DNA of 64,000 nt from Niveispirillum irakense DSM 11586 (GTDB lineage: Bacteria; Pseudomonadota; Alphaproteobacteria; Azospirillales; Azospirillaceae). A program made the position numbers and the translations under genes. The stretch spans positions 120,946 to 184,945 of the forward strand of contig NZ_KE386935.1 of the NCBI RefSeq assembly GCF_000429645.1. The letters run 5' to 3'. Positions 9,601 through 16,686 of this stretch are shown piece by piece. The notes under the pieces are model-generated. The model ran no database searches. It was not told where the DNA came from and worked only from the letters and a program-made list of their open reading frames with translations. The number at the start of each line of letters is the position of its first letter. The stretch's first letter is position 1.

Positions 9601-10200
9601 GGCATTCCGCTTCTCGTTCACAGGCGGTGTCAGGACCCGATGTTCGGGATTTCCAACCGTATCGCTTATGACAGCCAGATGGTCCACGCCCCAGGCCCAC
9701 GGAATCCTGGCGGGGTCGGTAAGGTCCTGGGACCCTCAGCCTGGTTCAATATCGATGGCGAGGCAAATTCCAAATGGAGCCCGGCCGAAGGCGAACTGGT
9801 GGTATCGATGCTAAGGAAGATTGCTGCATCCGGTGTCATCGAACCGGATGTCTTCATTATCACGCCATTTCGCATTGTTGCCCAGGAACTGCGGCGACGG
9901 CTGGAAGCCGAGGCTGCCCTTTTCGCCACGTTAAAGGTTGACCTCAATGAATGGATTGAGGATCGGGTCGGAACCATTCACACGGTCCAGGGTAGGGAAG
10001 CAGATACGGTTATCTTGGTCCTTGGGGCGCCAAAGGCCGCCCAGAATGGGGCCAGAAGCTGGGCAGCCGGGACTCCGAATATCTTCAATGTCGCGGTATC
10101 GCGGGCCAAGCAGAATCTCTACGTTGTCGGCTCACACGGCGCTTGGTCCGAAGTAGGAAATGGGCGGGAATTGGCGGTGATACCAAGACAATCTATTTAA
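6604..10200 (+). CDS. Large Upf1/DNA2-like SF1 helicase, possible defence gene
   Basis: A 1198-residue superfamily 1 helicase of the AAA_11/AAA_12 (Upf1-like) kind. Walker A GPPGTGKT is at 427-434, Walker B VDEAG near 914-918, motif V-like VQGREADTVIL near 1128, and motif VI NVAVSRAKQNLYVVG near 1162-1176. About 250 residues rich in Glu/Arg helices lie between the Walker motifs (coiled-coil-like insert near 650-800), and about 420 residues of unknown fold lie at the N-terminus. I chose the ATG at 6604; an in-frame TTG at 6553 would add 17 residues. The gene is less GC-rich than its neighbours and single. No nuclease domain is recognised. Lone helicases of this size often sit in defence islands, but this role is an inference. 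Confidence 0.8.
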   Translation: MNNKNGRQYLSKSVEQLEILFRENTSNIAVLKSLYDELNHRTTDRSARLRVRVEEVLGRISETPKKPEHKSAASPTTPRRTNESGHTRDSFARCTPASGPAQKAAVPSAIDLNRLQTAQPPNGTNQPTGILAAWIALEALSPQTYRRPEDLSAGDRSCVVSLTSAPLPWEKGEKSRPKRQLYYQVILGAIRMDQATNELVKAFGEDEERGSRAREKAAIAAILVDKHGVPVEENGIAVSSFAWALPLALQRKLEALGSWPKVEPRIIEKLDEIVRRLDDQGQPLPLDLSTIHRAHSWLISQFGLPPQLVEPPAFGLRVYHYFKARNPPEATLLNSFFLGDLVLANSMIVQGKAPVGLRRYLGAGGLSQTTDLFADQQALEKAVAPAMMPGSKWPSPGGHPLVLLQQAAVNIARSELAGAEGVVAVNGPPGTGKTTLLRDLVASCVLDRAMAMTRYDDPETAFRPSGEKVSAGEKAFFHLYSLAPELKGHEILVASSNNKAVENVSRELPAMKAVGRAPSELSYFKSLADLVHGPRDADNEERTKVEPLETWGLIAAVLGNARNRAAFQQSFWWHDDRGFRLYLKAAKGDPVVREITDPDTGKIIERRTPAIVQLERPPSPAAAKTQWKKARARLILLKQEIDAELKGLEEVRQLCFSLTDAKRALSETQVALERLYAKRFEPEQRVSECQSTLAGARESHERSARAMAGHRALRPGLFSRLFRTRRWKEWASSNTPLEVAARRAREAMGSADRQLADATKAFEALLSAIRMAERDAASASRKVADLSGLIEKHRAVIGGGLIDEAFFSAAHGTRHLTAPWIPASLHRKREDLFIAALAVHRAFIDASAQKVLHNLSILMDVFSGGAPQDEAKRKLLGDLWSTLFMVVPVLSTTFASVERMLGDLPEGSIGWLLVDEAGQALPQAAVGAVMRAKRSIIVGDPLQIPPVVTLPERLNTEICRYFRVEKSIWAAPEASSQSLADRASVFQASFRSDTGPRRVGIPLLVHRRCQDPMFGISNRIAYDSQMVHAPGPRNPGGVGKVLGPSAWFNIDGEANSKWSPAEGELVVSMLRKIAASGVIEPDVFIITPFRIVAQELRRRLEAEAALFATLKVDLNEWIEDRVGTIHTVQGREADTVILVLGAPKAAQNGARSWAAGTPNIFNVAVSRAKQNLYVVGSHGAWSEVGNGRELAVIPRQSI

Positions 10201-10273
10201 AGATGTTCCGCTCTATGAGTAATTGATCGCTTAGCAAGCAGCTAAGCACAGTCTTCAGACAAAGTGAATGATT

Positions 10274-10305
10274 GCTAAAAGCCGCTGCTGCTAAAAGCCG
10301 CTGCT
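10274..10305. repeat. Perfect 16-bp tandem duplication
   Basis: The unit GCTAAAAGCCGCTGCT occurs twice head to tail, 74 bp after the helicase stop. The surrounding stretch 10201-10506 contains no gene, only this repeat and a pyrimidine-rich run of CCTATCCCC units near 10393-10430 just before the antiporter gene. Confidence 0.85.
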
Positions 10306-10506
10306 ATTGATGACAGAAGCCATTATGTCGCTAGCGGCGACTAAAGCCGCGCCCCTGAGGGCGCTCACTGGATATGAGGTTGCCCCTTGCCCACCTATCC
10401 CCCTCCCCCTATCCCCCTCCCCCCACCTCTGCTATCCTCCGCCACCAAGGCCGGGCACTGATGACCCGCCAATAGACAACGTTGTCTGATCCGGGGGGAT
10501 GGCTTT

Positions 10507-11817
10507 ATGAGTGCGGCGCAGCTCAGCATCGTTTTCTTTCTGCAAATGGCCGTCATCATCGCGGCCTGCCGGCTGGTCGGCTGGGTGGCGAAGCGCTATC
10601 TGGGCCAGCCGCAGGTGGTGGGGGAGATGATTGCCGGGGTCATTCTCGGCCCCTCCCTGCTGGGCGCGCTGGCACCAGGGGTGCAGGGGATGTTGTTTCC
10701 GCCGGACAGTAAGAATGTGCTGTTCGTCGGGGCGCAGTTCGGGGTCGGGCTTTACATGTTCCTGGTCGGGCTGGGCTTTCAGGCAGGCCATTTCCGCGCC
10801 AATGCCGGCAGTGCGGCGGCGGTGTCCATCTCTGGCATGGCGGCCCCCTTCCTACTGGCCATCCTGGTCACCCCCTGGCTGATGGGCATGCCGGGCCTGT
10901 TCAACCCCGATCTGTCGCCCTATCAGGCCACCTTGTTCATGGGCGCCTGCATCGCCATCACCGCCTTTCCCATGCTGGCCCGCATCATCCATGAACGGGG
11001 GTTGAGCGGCACGCCGCTGGGCACCCTGTCACTGTCGGCCGGGGCCATTGATGATGCCGGGGCCTGGGTGGTGCTGGCCATCGTGCTGGCCACCTTTGGC
11101 GATGGGCCGATGGTGGCGGTGAAGGCGATTGTCGGCGGTGCGGCCTTCGCCCTGTTCATGCTGACCCTGGGGCCCCGGCTGCTGGCACCCTTGGGGCGGA
11201 TGGCGGAACGTCAGGGCGGGGTGGGGCATGGGCTGCTGGCCATCACGCTGATCCTGTTCCTGCTCTCGGCCTTCGCCATGGACGCCATCGGCATCCATGC
11301 CGTGTTCGGCGGCTTCATCCTGGGCACGGTCATGCCGCGCGGCCTGTTCGCAACAGAGATCAAACGGCAGGTGGAACCGTTCGCCACCGTTATCCTGCTG
11401 CCCATGTTCTTCACCTATTCCGGCCTGCATACCCAACTGACGCTGGTGGATAATACCGGCCTGCTGCTGGCCACGCTGGTGATCCTGGCGGCTTCCATCC
11501 TCGCCAAAGGCGGGGCCTGCTGGGCCGCCGCCCGCCTGACGGGGCAGGATAATGCCACCGCCCTGGGGATCGGCGCGCTGATGAATGCGCGCGGGCTGAT
11601 GGAGCTGATCATCATCAATATCGGGCTGCAGCGCGGCATTATCGGCCCGGCCTTGTTCGCCATGCTGGTGCTGATGGCGATCATCACCACGCTGATGGCC
11701 TCGCCCTTGTTTGAGCTTGTCCATGGCCGCAAGGCGCGGGCGCGGGGGGAACTGGGCGGGCTGACGGAGGCCGGCGACGATGCCGATACCGGGCTGAAAC
11801 GGGCAACGTCGCCATAG
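10507..11817 (+). CDS. CPA2-family cation:proton antiporter
   Basis: A 436-residue polytopic inner-membrane protein of the Kef/NapA-type monovalent cation:proton antiporter-2 family. It has about a dozen hydrophobic segments, the early conserved region QPQVVGEMIAGVILGPSLLG (about 38-57), and the central SAGAIDDAGAWVVLA motif (about 178-192) whose paired aspartates are the ion-binding centre in this family. It lacks a C-terminal TrkA-N/RCK domain, so it resembles the short antiporter type rather than KefB/C. It should exchange Na+ or K+ for protons; the ion is not determinable here. The gene stands alone, and a paired palindrome follows it. Confidence 0.87.
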   Translation: MSAAQLSIVFFLQMAVIIAACRLVGWVAKRYLGQPQVVGEMIAGVILGPSLLGALAPGVQGMLFPPDSKNVLFVGAQFGVGLYMFLVGLGFQAGHFRANAGSAAAVSISGMAAPFLLAILVTPWLMGMPGLFNPDLSPYQATLFMGACIAITAFPMLARIIHERGLSGTPLGTLSLSAGAIDDAGAWVVLAIVLATFGDGPMVAVKAIVGGAAFALFMLTLGPRLLAPLGRMAERQGGVGHGLLAITLILFLLSAFAMDAIGIHAVFGGFILGTVMPRGLFATEIKRQVEPFATVILLPMFFTYSGLHTQLTLVDNTGLLLATLVILAASILAKGGACWAAARLTGQDNATALGIGALMNARGLMELIIINIGLQRGIIGPALFAMLVLMAIITTLMASPLFELVHGRKARARGELGGLTEAGDDADTGLKRATSP

Positions 11818-11850
11818 AGATTATCGAGGTTACACTGAACCTTTCTTTCA

Positions 11851-11921
11851 CGTCATTCCCGCGAAGGCGGGAATCCAAGCAATATAACGGATTATGGATT
11901 CCCGCCTTCGCGGGAATGACG
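11851..11921. repeat. Paired extragenic palindrome, GTCATTCCC type, copy 2
   Basis: Inverted arms CGTCATTCCCGCGAAGGCGG... (11851-11877) and its complement (11895-11921) enclose a 17-bp centre. It lies in the convergent gap between the antiporter gene and devC. It is a sister sequence type of the GTCACCCC palindromes, with GGGAATCCA replacing GGGGTCCAG. Confidence 0.9.
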
Positions 11922-11991
11922 GTAGGAAAACACCCCTGACTTTATCTCAGTCTGCCAAACTCTGAATGCACACCGCCCGGCGGCAGGCCCG

Positions 11992-13173
11992 TCAGGTGAA
12001 CAGGTCCAGCGGGTTGCTGCGCCGCAATTTGCGCAAGGCCAGGACCACGGCAATGATGCTCATGATCAAGGTGGCCAGGAAGACGGTCAGGATCAGGCCG
12101 GGATTGAGGGCAAGGGTCAGGCCGGTGGCCGTGCTGGCCCATTGATATAACAGCATGGTCAGCAGCACAGAGGGTAGAAAGGCCATCACGGCCAGAACGG
12201 TTGCCACCTGCACCACCAACGCCAGGAAGAAATTGTCGCCATAGCCCATGGCGCGCAGCACGGCATATTCGGACAGGTTCGCCTCGATAATGCCGTGCAG
12301 CACCTGCAGCACGAACACGGCCCCGATCAACACCCCCACGCCAACGCCGAACATGAAGATGATGCCGATGGGCGTGCTGTGGGTGAAATAATCCCGCTCC
12401 GCCTGCATAAAAGCTTCCAGGGTGCGGACCTGCACTGCCTCGCCCAGCCGCGCCTGCAGCGCCGCCACCGCGCCCGCCTTGTCCACCCCCGGCGCCAGCG
12501 TCACCAGCCCCAGCGCCACCCGGTCCAGCGGCACGCCGAAGAACCGGTAATAATTCAGGTCGCTGGTGACAAAGGTGCCGGGCAGGGTGAAATCCGGCCC
12601 CAAGGCAAAGGTGCCGCGCACATCAAAGGCGGGCGCCAGATCGGCATTGGGGGTTTGCAGATAAACCCGCTGCATGCCGTCGCGCTGGTACAGCGCCAGC
12701 AATTGCTCAAAGCCCTGGCGGGACCGGCTGTCCATCAGCACGGCATCGGGCAGGCGCAATTCCGGCGTCTGGCGTTCAATCTCGGGGATGTTCAGGATGG
12801 GATATGCTGGATCAAACGCGATGAAGCGCGCTACCAGCGGGCGGCTATCGCTCACATCGCGGGTCTGCGCGATATAGATATAGGCCGGCAGGGCATCGCG
12901 CACCCCCTCCACCTCGCGCGCCGCATACAGGATATCGCGGGCAAACCAGGGTGGGGAATAGGCGATGGTTTCAAATTGCGGGCCGGTCAGCACGATATCG
13001 GCCTTCAGCGCGCGGCACAGGTTCAGCACACTGTTCACCAGCGCACCCTGAAAGCCCAGTTGCGCGAAGATCAGCACCACCGCCACGGCAATGCCGGCAC
13101 AGGCGCCAATCAGGCCCCAGCCCTTGTACCGGATCTGCCGCAGGGCCAGACGGGTGGAAAAGGGCAGGTTCAT
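11992..13173 (-). CDS. devC: DevC-like ABC exporter permease
   Basis: A 393-residue MacB/FtsX-type permease of the DevC family. The N-terminal membrane segment is at about 20-40, followed by a long periplasmic domain (about 45-260), then three C-terminal membrane segments (about 270-385) and a short tail. It is the last gene of a three-gene operon and overlaps the membrane-fusion gene by 4 bp (ATGA). Together with DevB and DevA it should form a tripartite exporter that pushes a substrate through an outer-membrane channel; in cyanobacteria the homologue exports glycolipids. The substrate here is unknown. Confidence 0.88.
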   Translation of the reverse strand: MNLPFSTRLALRQIRYKGWGLIGACAGIAVAVVLIFAQLGFQGALVNSVLNLCRALKADIVLTGPQFETIAYSPPWFARDILYAAREVEGVRDALPAYIYIAQTRDVSDSRPLVARFIAFDPAYPILNIPEIERQTPELRLPDAVLMDSRSRQGFEQLLALYQRDGMQRVYLQTPNADLAPAFDVRGTFALGPDFTLPGTFVTSDLNYYRFFGVPLDRVALGLVTLAPGVDKAGAVAALQARLGEAVQVRTLEAFMQAERDYFTHSTPIGIIFMFGVGVGVLIGAVFVLQVLHGIIEANLSEYAVLRAMGYGDNFFLALVVQVATVLAVMAFLPSVLLTMLLYQWASTATGLTLALNPGLILTVFLATLIMSIIAVVLALRKLRRSNPLDLFT

Positions 13174-14243
13174 GTGGCGGGCCGGGCCGCTTCGCGCACC
13201 AGCACCGTGGCTTCCGCCCCGATCAGCGGCGGCACGGACTGGCCGGGATCAAAGGCGATCTCCGCCTCCACAATCCGCGCATCCCGACCGTTCAGCACGT
13301 CCGATGTCGGGCGCCCTGCGCGGTTGATGCTGTTATAGATCTTGGTGACCTTGCCCGACAGGCTCTGGCCGTCGCTGCGCAGCGTCACCTCCACCGCCTG
13401 CCCCACCCGCACGCGCGGGGCCACCTGCTCATCAAACTCCCCGATCACGATCAGATTGTCCAGATTGCCCAACGCCAGCAGCCCTTCCCCGCCCAGCGTC
13501 TCGCCGGGGCGGGCATGGACGGCCAGCACCGTGCCCGCAACGGGGGCGGTGATGATCATCCGGTCGCGCTCCGCCCGGGCCTGATCCAGCCGGGCCTGGG
13601 CCTGGGCGATGCGCGCCTCGGCCACGGCGATGTCCGCGGGGCGGATTTCGGTCAAGGCCGCCAGCCGGGCGCGGGCTTCCAACAGGCTTTCCCGGCTACG
13701 GGCGGCCGCCAGTTCCTGCTCCTCCAGCGCGTCGGGGGACACAAACTTCCGGTCGCCCAACGTGCGGGCGCGGGCAAGCTGGCTTTCCGCGCGTTCCAGT
13801 TCGGCCTCACGGGTGGCGACGGCGGCGCGCTGGGCTTCAATCTCCGCCAGTTTGGCGCCGGCCTTCACCTGGCTCAGTTCCAGCCCCGCCAGTTCCAGGT
13901 CGCGCTCGGCCACCTGTACCGCCGCTTCCGCCTCCGGCAAGCGGTCCAGCACGGCCAGCCGGTCGCCTGCCGCCACGCGCGATCCTTCCCGGACCGCCAG
14001 CGTGGCGATGGTGCCGCCGCCGGTGGGGCCGCTGATGATATGCACCCGTTCCGCCGGCTCAATCCGGCCGCGCGCCAGGATGCGGTCGGTCCCGTCGGCC
14101 AGCACCGGTGCGGCCTCTGGCGCCGGCCATGCCCAGACCGCCAGCAGGGCCAACAAGCCCAGCAGCCCCACGGCACCGGCCGCCACCTGCCAGCCCCGGC
14201 CCGGCCCCGCCCATCCGTCGCGCAGCATGCCCATCGCCCTCAC
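13170..14243 (-). CDS. devB: DevB/HlyD-type membrane fusion protein
   Basis: A 357-residue periplasmic adaptor. It has one N-terminal membrane anchor (about 20-40), a lipoyl-like half near 55-100, a long alpha-helical hairpin rich in Ala/Glu/Arg/Leu (about 100-225), and the returning lipoyl and beta-barrel region (APVAGTVLAVHARPGE, near 230-245). It links the DevAC inner-membrane complex to an outer-membrane channel. It overlaps devA upstream and devC downstream by 4 bp each, so translation is probably coupled. No TolC gene is in the window. Confidence 0.88.
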   Translation of the reverse strand: MRAMGMLRDGWAGPGRGWQVAAGAVGLLGLLALLAVWAWPAPEAAPVLADGTDRILARGRIEPAERVHIISGPTGGGTIATLAVREGSRVAAGDRLAVLDRLPEAEAAVQVAERDLELAGLELSQVKAGAKLAEIEAQRAAVATREAELERAESQLARARTLGDRKFVSPDALEEQELAAARSRESLLEARARLAALTEIRPADIAVAEARIAQAQARLDQARAERDRMIITAPVAGTVLAVHARPGETLGGEGLLALGNLDNLIVIGEFDEQVAPRVRVGQAVEVTLRSDGQSLSGKVTKIYNSINRAGRPTSDVLNGRDARIVEAEIAFDPGQSVPPLIGAEATVLVREAARPAT

Positions 14244-14914
14244 CCCACCTGCTCCAGCCGCCCGTCATTCATGTGCAACCGCCGGTCTGCGATATCGAAC
14301 ACGCGCTCATCATGGGTCGCGATCATCACCACGCAGCCCAGCTTGGTTGCCAGGTCGCGCATCGCCGCCATCACCAGCCGGCCCGATGCCGCGTCCAGGG
14401 ACGCGGTCGGCTCATCCGCGATGATCAGGTCGGGCAGCCGGACCAGGGCGCGGGCCACGGCCACGCGCTGCTGTTCCCCGCCGGACATGGCGTCCGGATA
14501 GCCATGGCCGCGCCCTTCCAGCCCCACCGCCCGCAGCATGGCATGGGCACGGGGCCGGTTGGTTTCCTCAGAGGATTCCGGCAGCCCATGCAGGCTCGCC
14601 TCGACATTTTCGTAAACGGTCAGGGATTTCAGCAGGTTGTGTTTCTGGAACACAAAGCCGATCCGCTTGCGGATATCCAGCAGCCCCCTTGTGTCCAGCC
14701 CTTTCAGGTCAACGCCATGGATCTCCACCCGCCCCTGCGCGAAGGGGCGCAGCGCGCCGATGATGGTCAGCATGGTCGTCTTGCCCGACCCGGACGGGCC
14801 GGTGATGATCAGGACCTCCCCATCATTTGCCTGGAAGGAAACGCCTTTCAGCACCTGCCGGGACAGCGTGCCCTTGCCATAGGTATAGGTCAGATTATCA
14901 ACAATTACAGGCAT
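14240..14914 (-). CDS. devA: DevA-like ABC transporter ATPase
   Basis: A 224-residue nucleotide-binding subunit. Walker A is GPSGSGKTT (about 39-47), followed by a Q-loop (GFVFQKHNLL), signature MSGGEQQRVAVARAL (about 142-156), Walker B LIIADEPTASLD (about 162-173) and the switch His in MIATHDERV. It is the MacB/LolD-like ATPase group that energises mechanotransmission exporters. It is the first gene of the devA-devB-devC operon. Upstream, 14915-15128 holds no gene and no clear motif. Confidence 0.92.
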   Translation of the reverse strand: MPVIVDNLTYTYGKGTLSRQVLKGVSFQANDGEVLIITGPSGSGKTTMLTIIGALRPFAQGRVEIHGVDLKGLDTRGLLDIRKRIGFVFQKHNLLKSLTVYENVEASLHGLPESSEETNRPRAHAMLRAVGLEGRGHGYPDAMSGGEQQRVAVARALVRLPDLIIADEPTASLDAASGRLVMAAMRDLATKLGCVVMIATHDERVFDIADRRLHMNDGRLEQVG

Positions 14915-15128
14915 CAGCGGGAACCACCGCCCAGCGGCGCGCCCCGAAGGATGTCGCGATAACCGTCACCCATCATCAACGCCGTTGTTATGCGGTTTCA
15001 GGATGCGGGCCTGTAAGACCGCCTGGCGTCCCCAGTATCCTTGTAAGCTGATACCGAAGAATGGTCGTACTATTGCCATTAGATATTAAACAGGTAAAGA
15101 AGAAAGTCCGGCATATTTTAATCCCTCC

Positions 15129-16055
15129 TTAACCCTGCCACGGATGTAACTGCCGCCAATGGCGGGCAATATCCACCCGGCGGCATATCCATACCCTTTC
15201 ATGCGCCATGACATGGTCCAGGAACCGTTCCAGCCCGCGCACCCGCCCCGGTCGGCCGATCAGTCTTGTATGCAGCCCGACCGACATCATTTTCGGTGCC
15301 GTTTCCCCTTCGGCGTAAAGCGCATCAAACGCATCGCGGGCATAGGTAAAAAAATCATCCCCCTGGTTGAAGCCCTGGGCCGTGCCGAACTTCATATCAT
15401 TGACGTCCAGCGTATAGGGGATCACCAGATGCGGCGCTGATTGGCCCGGATAGGCACCGGGCGCGATCCAGTAGGGCAGGTCGTCATTATAAGCGTCGGC
15501 ATCATAGAGGAAGCCGCCTTCCTCCACCACCAGCCGCCGCGTGTTGGGGCCTAAGCGTCCGGTGTACCAGCCCAGCGGCCGTTCCCCCGTCAGGTCGCGG
15601 ATCGTGTCGATGGCGAGGCGCATATGCGCCCGCTCCACCTCTTCCGGCACGTTCTGGTAATCAATCCAGCGCCAGCCATGGGACGCCACCTCATGCCCCG
15701 CCGCCGCCAGCGCCTTGGCCGCATCGGGGTGGCGGGCCAGCGCCATGGCCACGGCATAGCAGGTGACCTTGATGCCATAGCGGTCGAACAGCCGCATCAG
15801 CCGCCAGAACCCGGCCCGGCTGCCATATTCATAAACGGATTCCACCGACAGGTTGCGCTGCCCCGCCAAAGGCTGGGTGCCCACCACCTCCTGCAGATAG
15901 GCTTCCGACTGGCCATCGCCATGCAGCAGGCAATTCTCGCCCCCCTCCTCATAGTTCATCACGATCTGCACCGCGATGCGGGCATCGCCCGGCCAGTGGG
16001 GATGTGGCGGGTGCGCGCCATAGCCGATCAGGTCGCGGGGATAGGGGGTATCCAT
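15129..16055 (-). CDS. puuE: Allantoinase PuuE (polysaccharide-deacetylase fold)
   Basis: A 308-residue NodB-homology protein of the PuuE type, the cofactor-independent allantoinase that opens allantoin to allantoate. The recognisable blocks are MNYEEGGEN (about 33-41), YEYGSRAGFWR (about 75-85), EVASHGWRWIDYQ (about 121-133) and the C-terminal VGLHTRLIGRPGR. Length matches the family. It is transcribed divergently from uraD across a 115-bp gap containing four TGACA-type half-sites, so both arms are probably controlled together. Confidence 0.92.
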   Translation of the reverse strand: MDTPYPRDLIGYGAHPPHPHWPGDARIAVQIVMNYEEGGENCLLHGDGQSEAYLQEVVGTQPLAGQRNLSVESVYEYGSRAGFWRLMRLFDRYGIKVTCYAVAMALARHPDAAKALAAAGHEVASHGWRWIDYQNVPEEVERAHMRLAIDTIRDLTGERPLGWYTGRLGPNTRRLVVEEGGFLYDADAYNDDLPYWIAPGAYPGQSAPHLVIPYTLDVNDMKFGTAQGFNQGDDFFTYARDAFDALYAEGETAPKMMSVGLHTRLIGRPGRVRGLERFLDHVMAHERVWICRRVDIARHWRQLHPWQG

Positions 16056-16079
16056 GCCATCGCTCCAGCCGTGATAAAC

Positions 16080-16165
16080 ATGACAAGACAGCTTATGTCA
16101 TTCATCCTTTCGCTTGCGCACAAAAAATTCCGTGACACACTGATTGCTGGTCGAACCTGTCACGG
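16080..16165. promoter_or_regulatory. Divergent purine promoter region with TGACA inverted repeats
   Basis: Two inverted repeats lie between puuE and uraD: ATGACA-N10-TGTCAT at 16080-16101 and CCGTGACA-N20-TGTCACGG at 16130-16165. The second ends five bases before the chosen uraD start and overlaps its ribosome-binding region, which would suit a repressor. The sites are seen directly; their function is inference, and no cognate regulator gene lies beside them. Confidence 0.5.
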
Positions 16166-16170
16166 ATGAG

Positions 16171-16686
16171 ATGGAGAAACCGAGCCTCCCCCTGCTGAAC
16201 GCCATGGATCGTGCCGCTTTCACAGCGGCGCTGGGCATGGTGTTCGAGGATAGTTCCTGGGTCGCCGATGGCGCCTGGGCCGCCCGCCCCTTCGCCAGCG
16301 TCACCGCACTGCACAATGCGATGGTGGCTGTGGTGGCACAGGCCGGGGAGGATCGGCAGCGGGCTTTGCTGTGCGCCCATCCCGATCTGGCGGGCAAGCT
16401 GGCCCGGGCCGGCACCCTGACCGCCCATTCCACGGCGGAACAGGCGGGCCTGGGGCTGGACCGGCTGGACGAAGGGGAATTCGCCTTTTTCGACCATCAT
16501 AACCGCGCCTATCGGGAGCGGTTCGGCTTTCCCTTCATCATCGCGGTGAAGGAAAATACCAAGGCCTCCATCAAGGAAGCCATGACAAGAAGGCTGGCCC
16601 AGGATGCCGGCCAGGAAAGGGAAACCGCGCTGGGAGAAGTCGCCAAGATCGCCAAATACCGGTTGGAGGCCATGCTGGGATCATGA
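16171..16686 (+). CDS. uraD: OHCU decarboxylase
   Basis: A 171-residue 2-oxo-4-hydroxy-4-carboxy-5-ureidoimidazoline decarboxylase, which produces S-allantoin. Family blocks are visible: LNAMDRAAFTAALGMVFEDSSWVA at the N-terminus, the catalytic-region CAHPDLAGK (about 68-76), and STAEQAGLGLD. The ATG at 16171, preceded by GGATGAG, gives the family-typical N-terminus; an upstream TTG at 16144 seems less likely. It is the first gene of uraD-flavoprotein-uraH and overlaps the next gene by 4 bp. Confidence 0.93.
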   Translation: MEKPSLPLLNAMDRAAFTAALGMVFEDSSWVADGAWAARPFASVTALHNAMVAVVAQAGEDRQRALLCAHPDLAGKLARAGTLTAHSTAEQAGLGLDRLDEGEFAFFDHHNRAYRERFGFPFIIAVKENTKASIKEAMTRRLAQDAGQERETALGEVAKIAKYRLEAMLGS

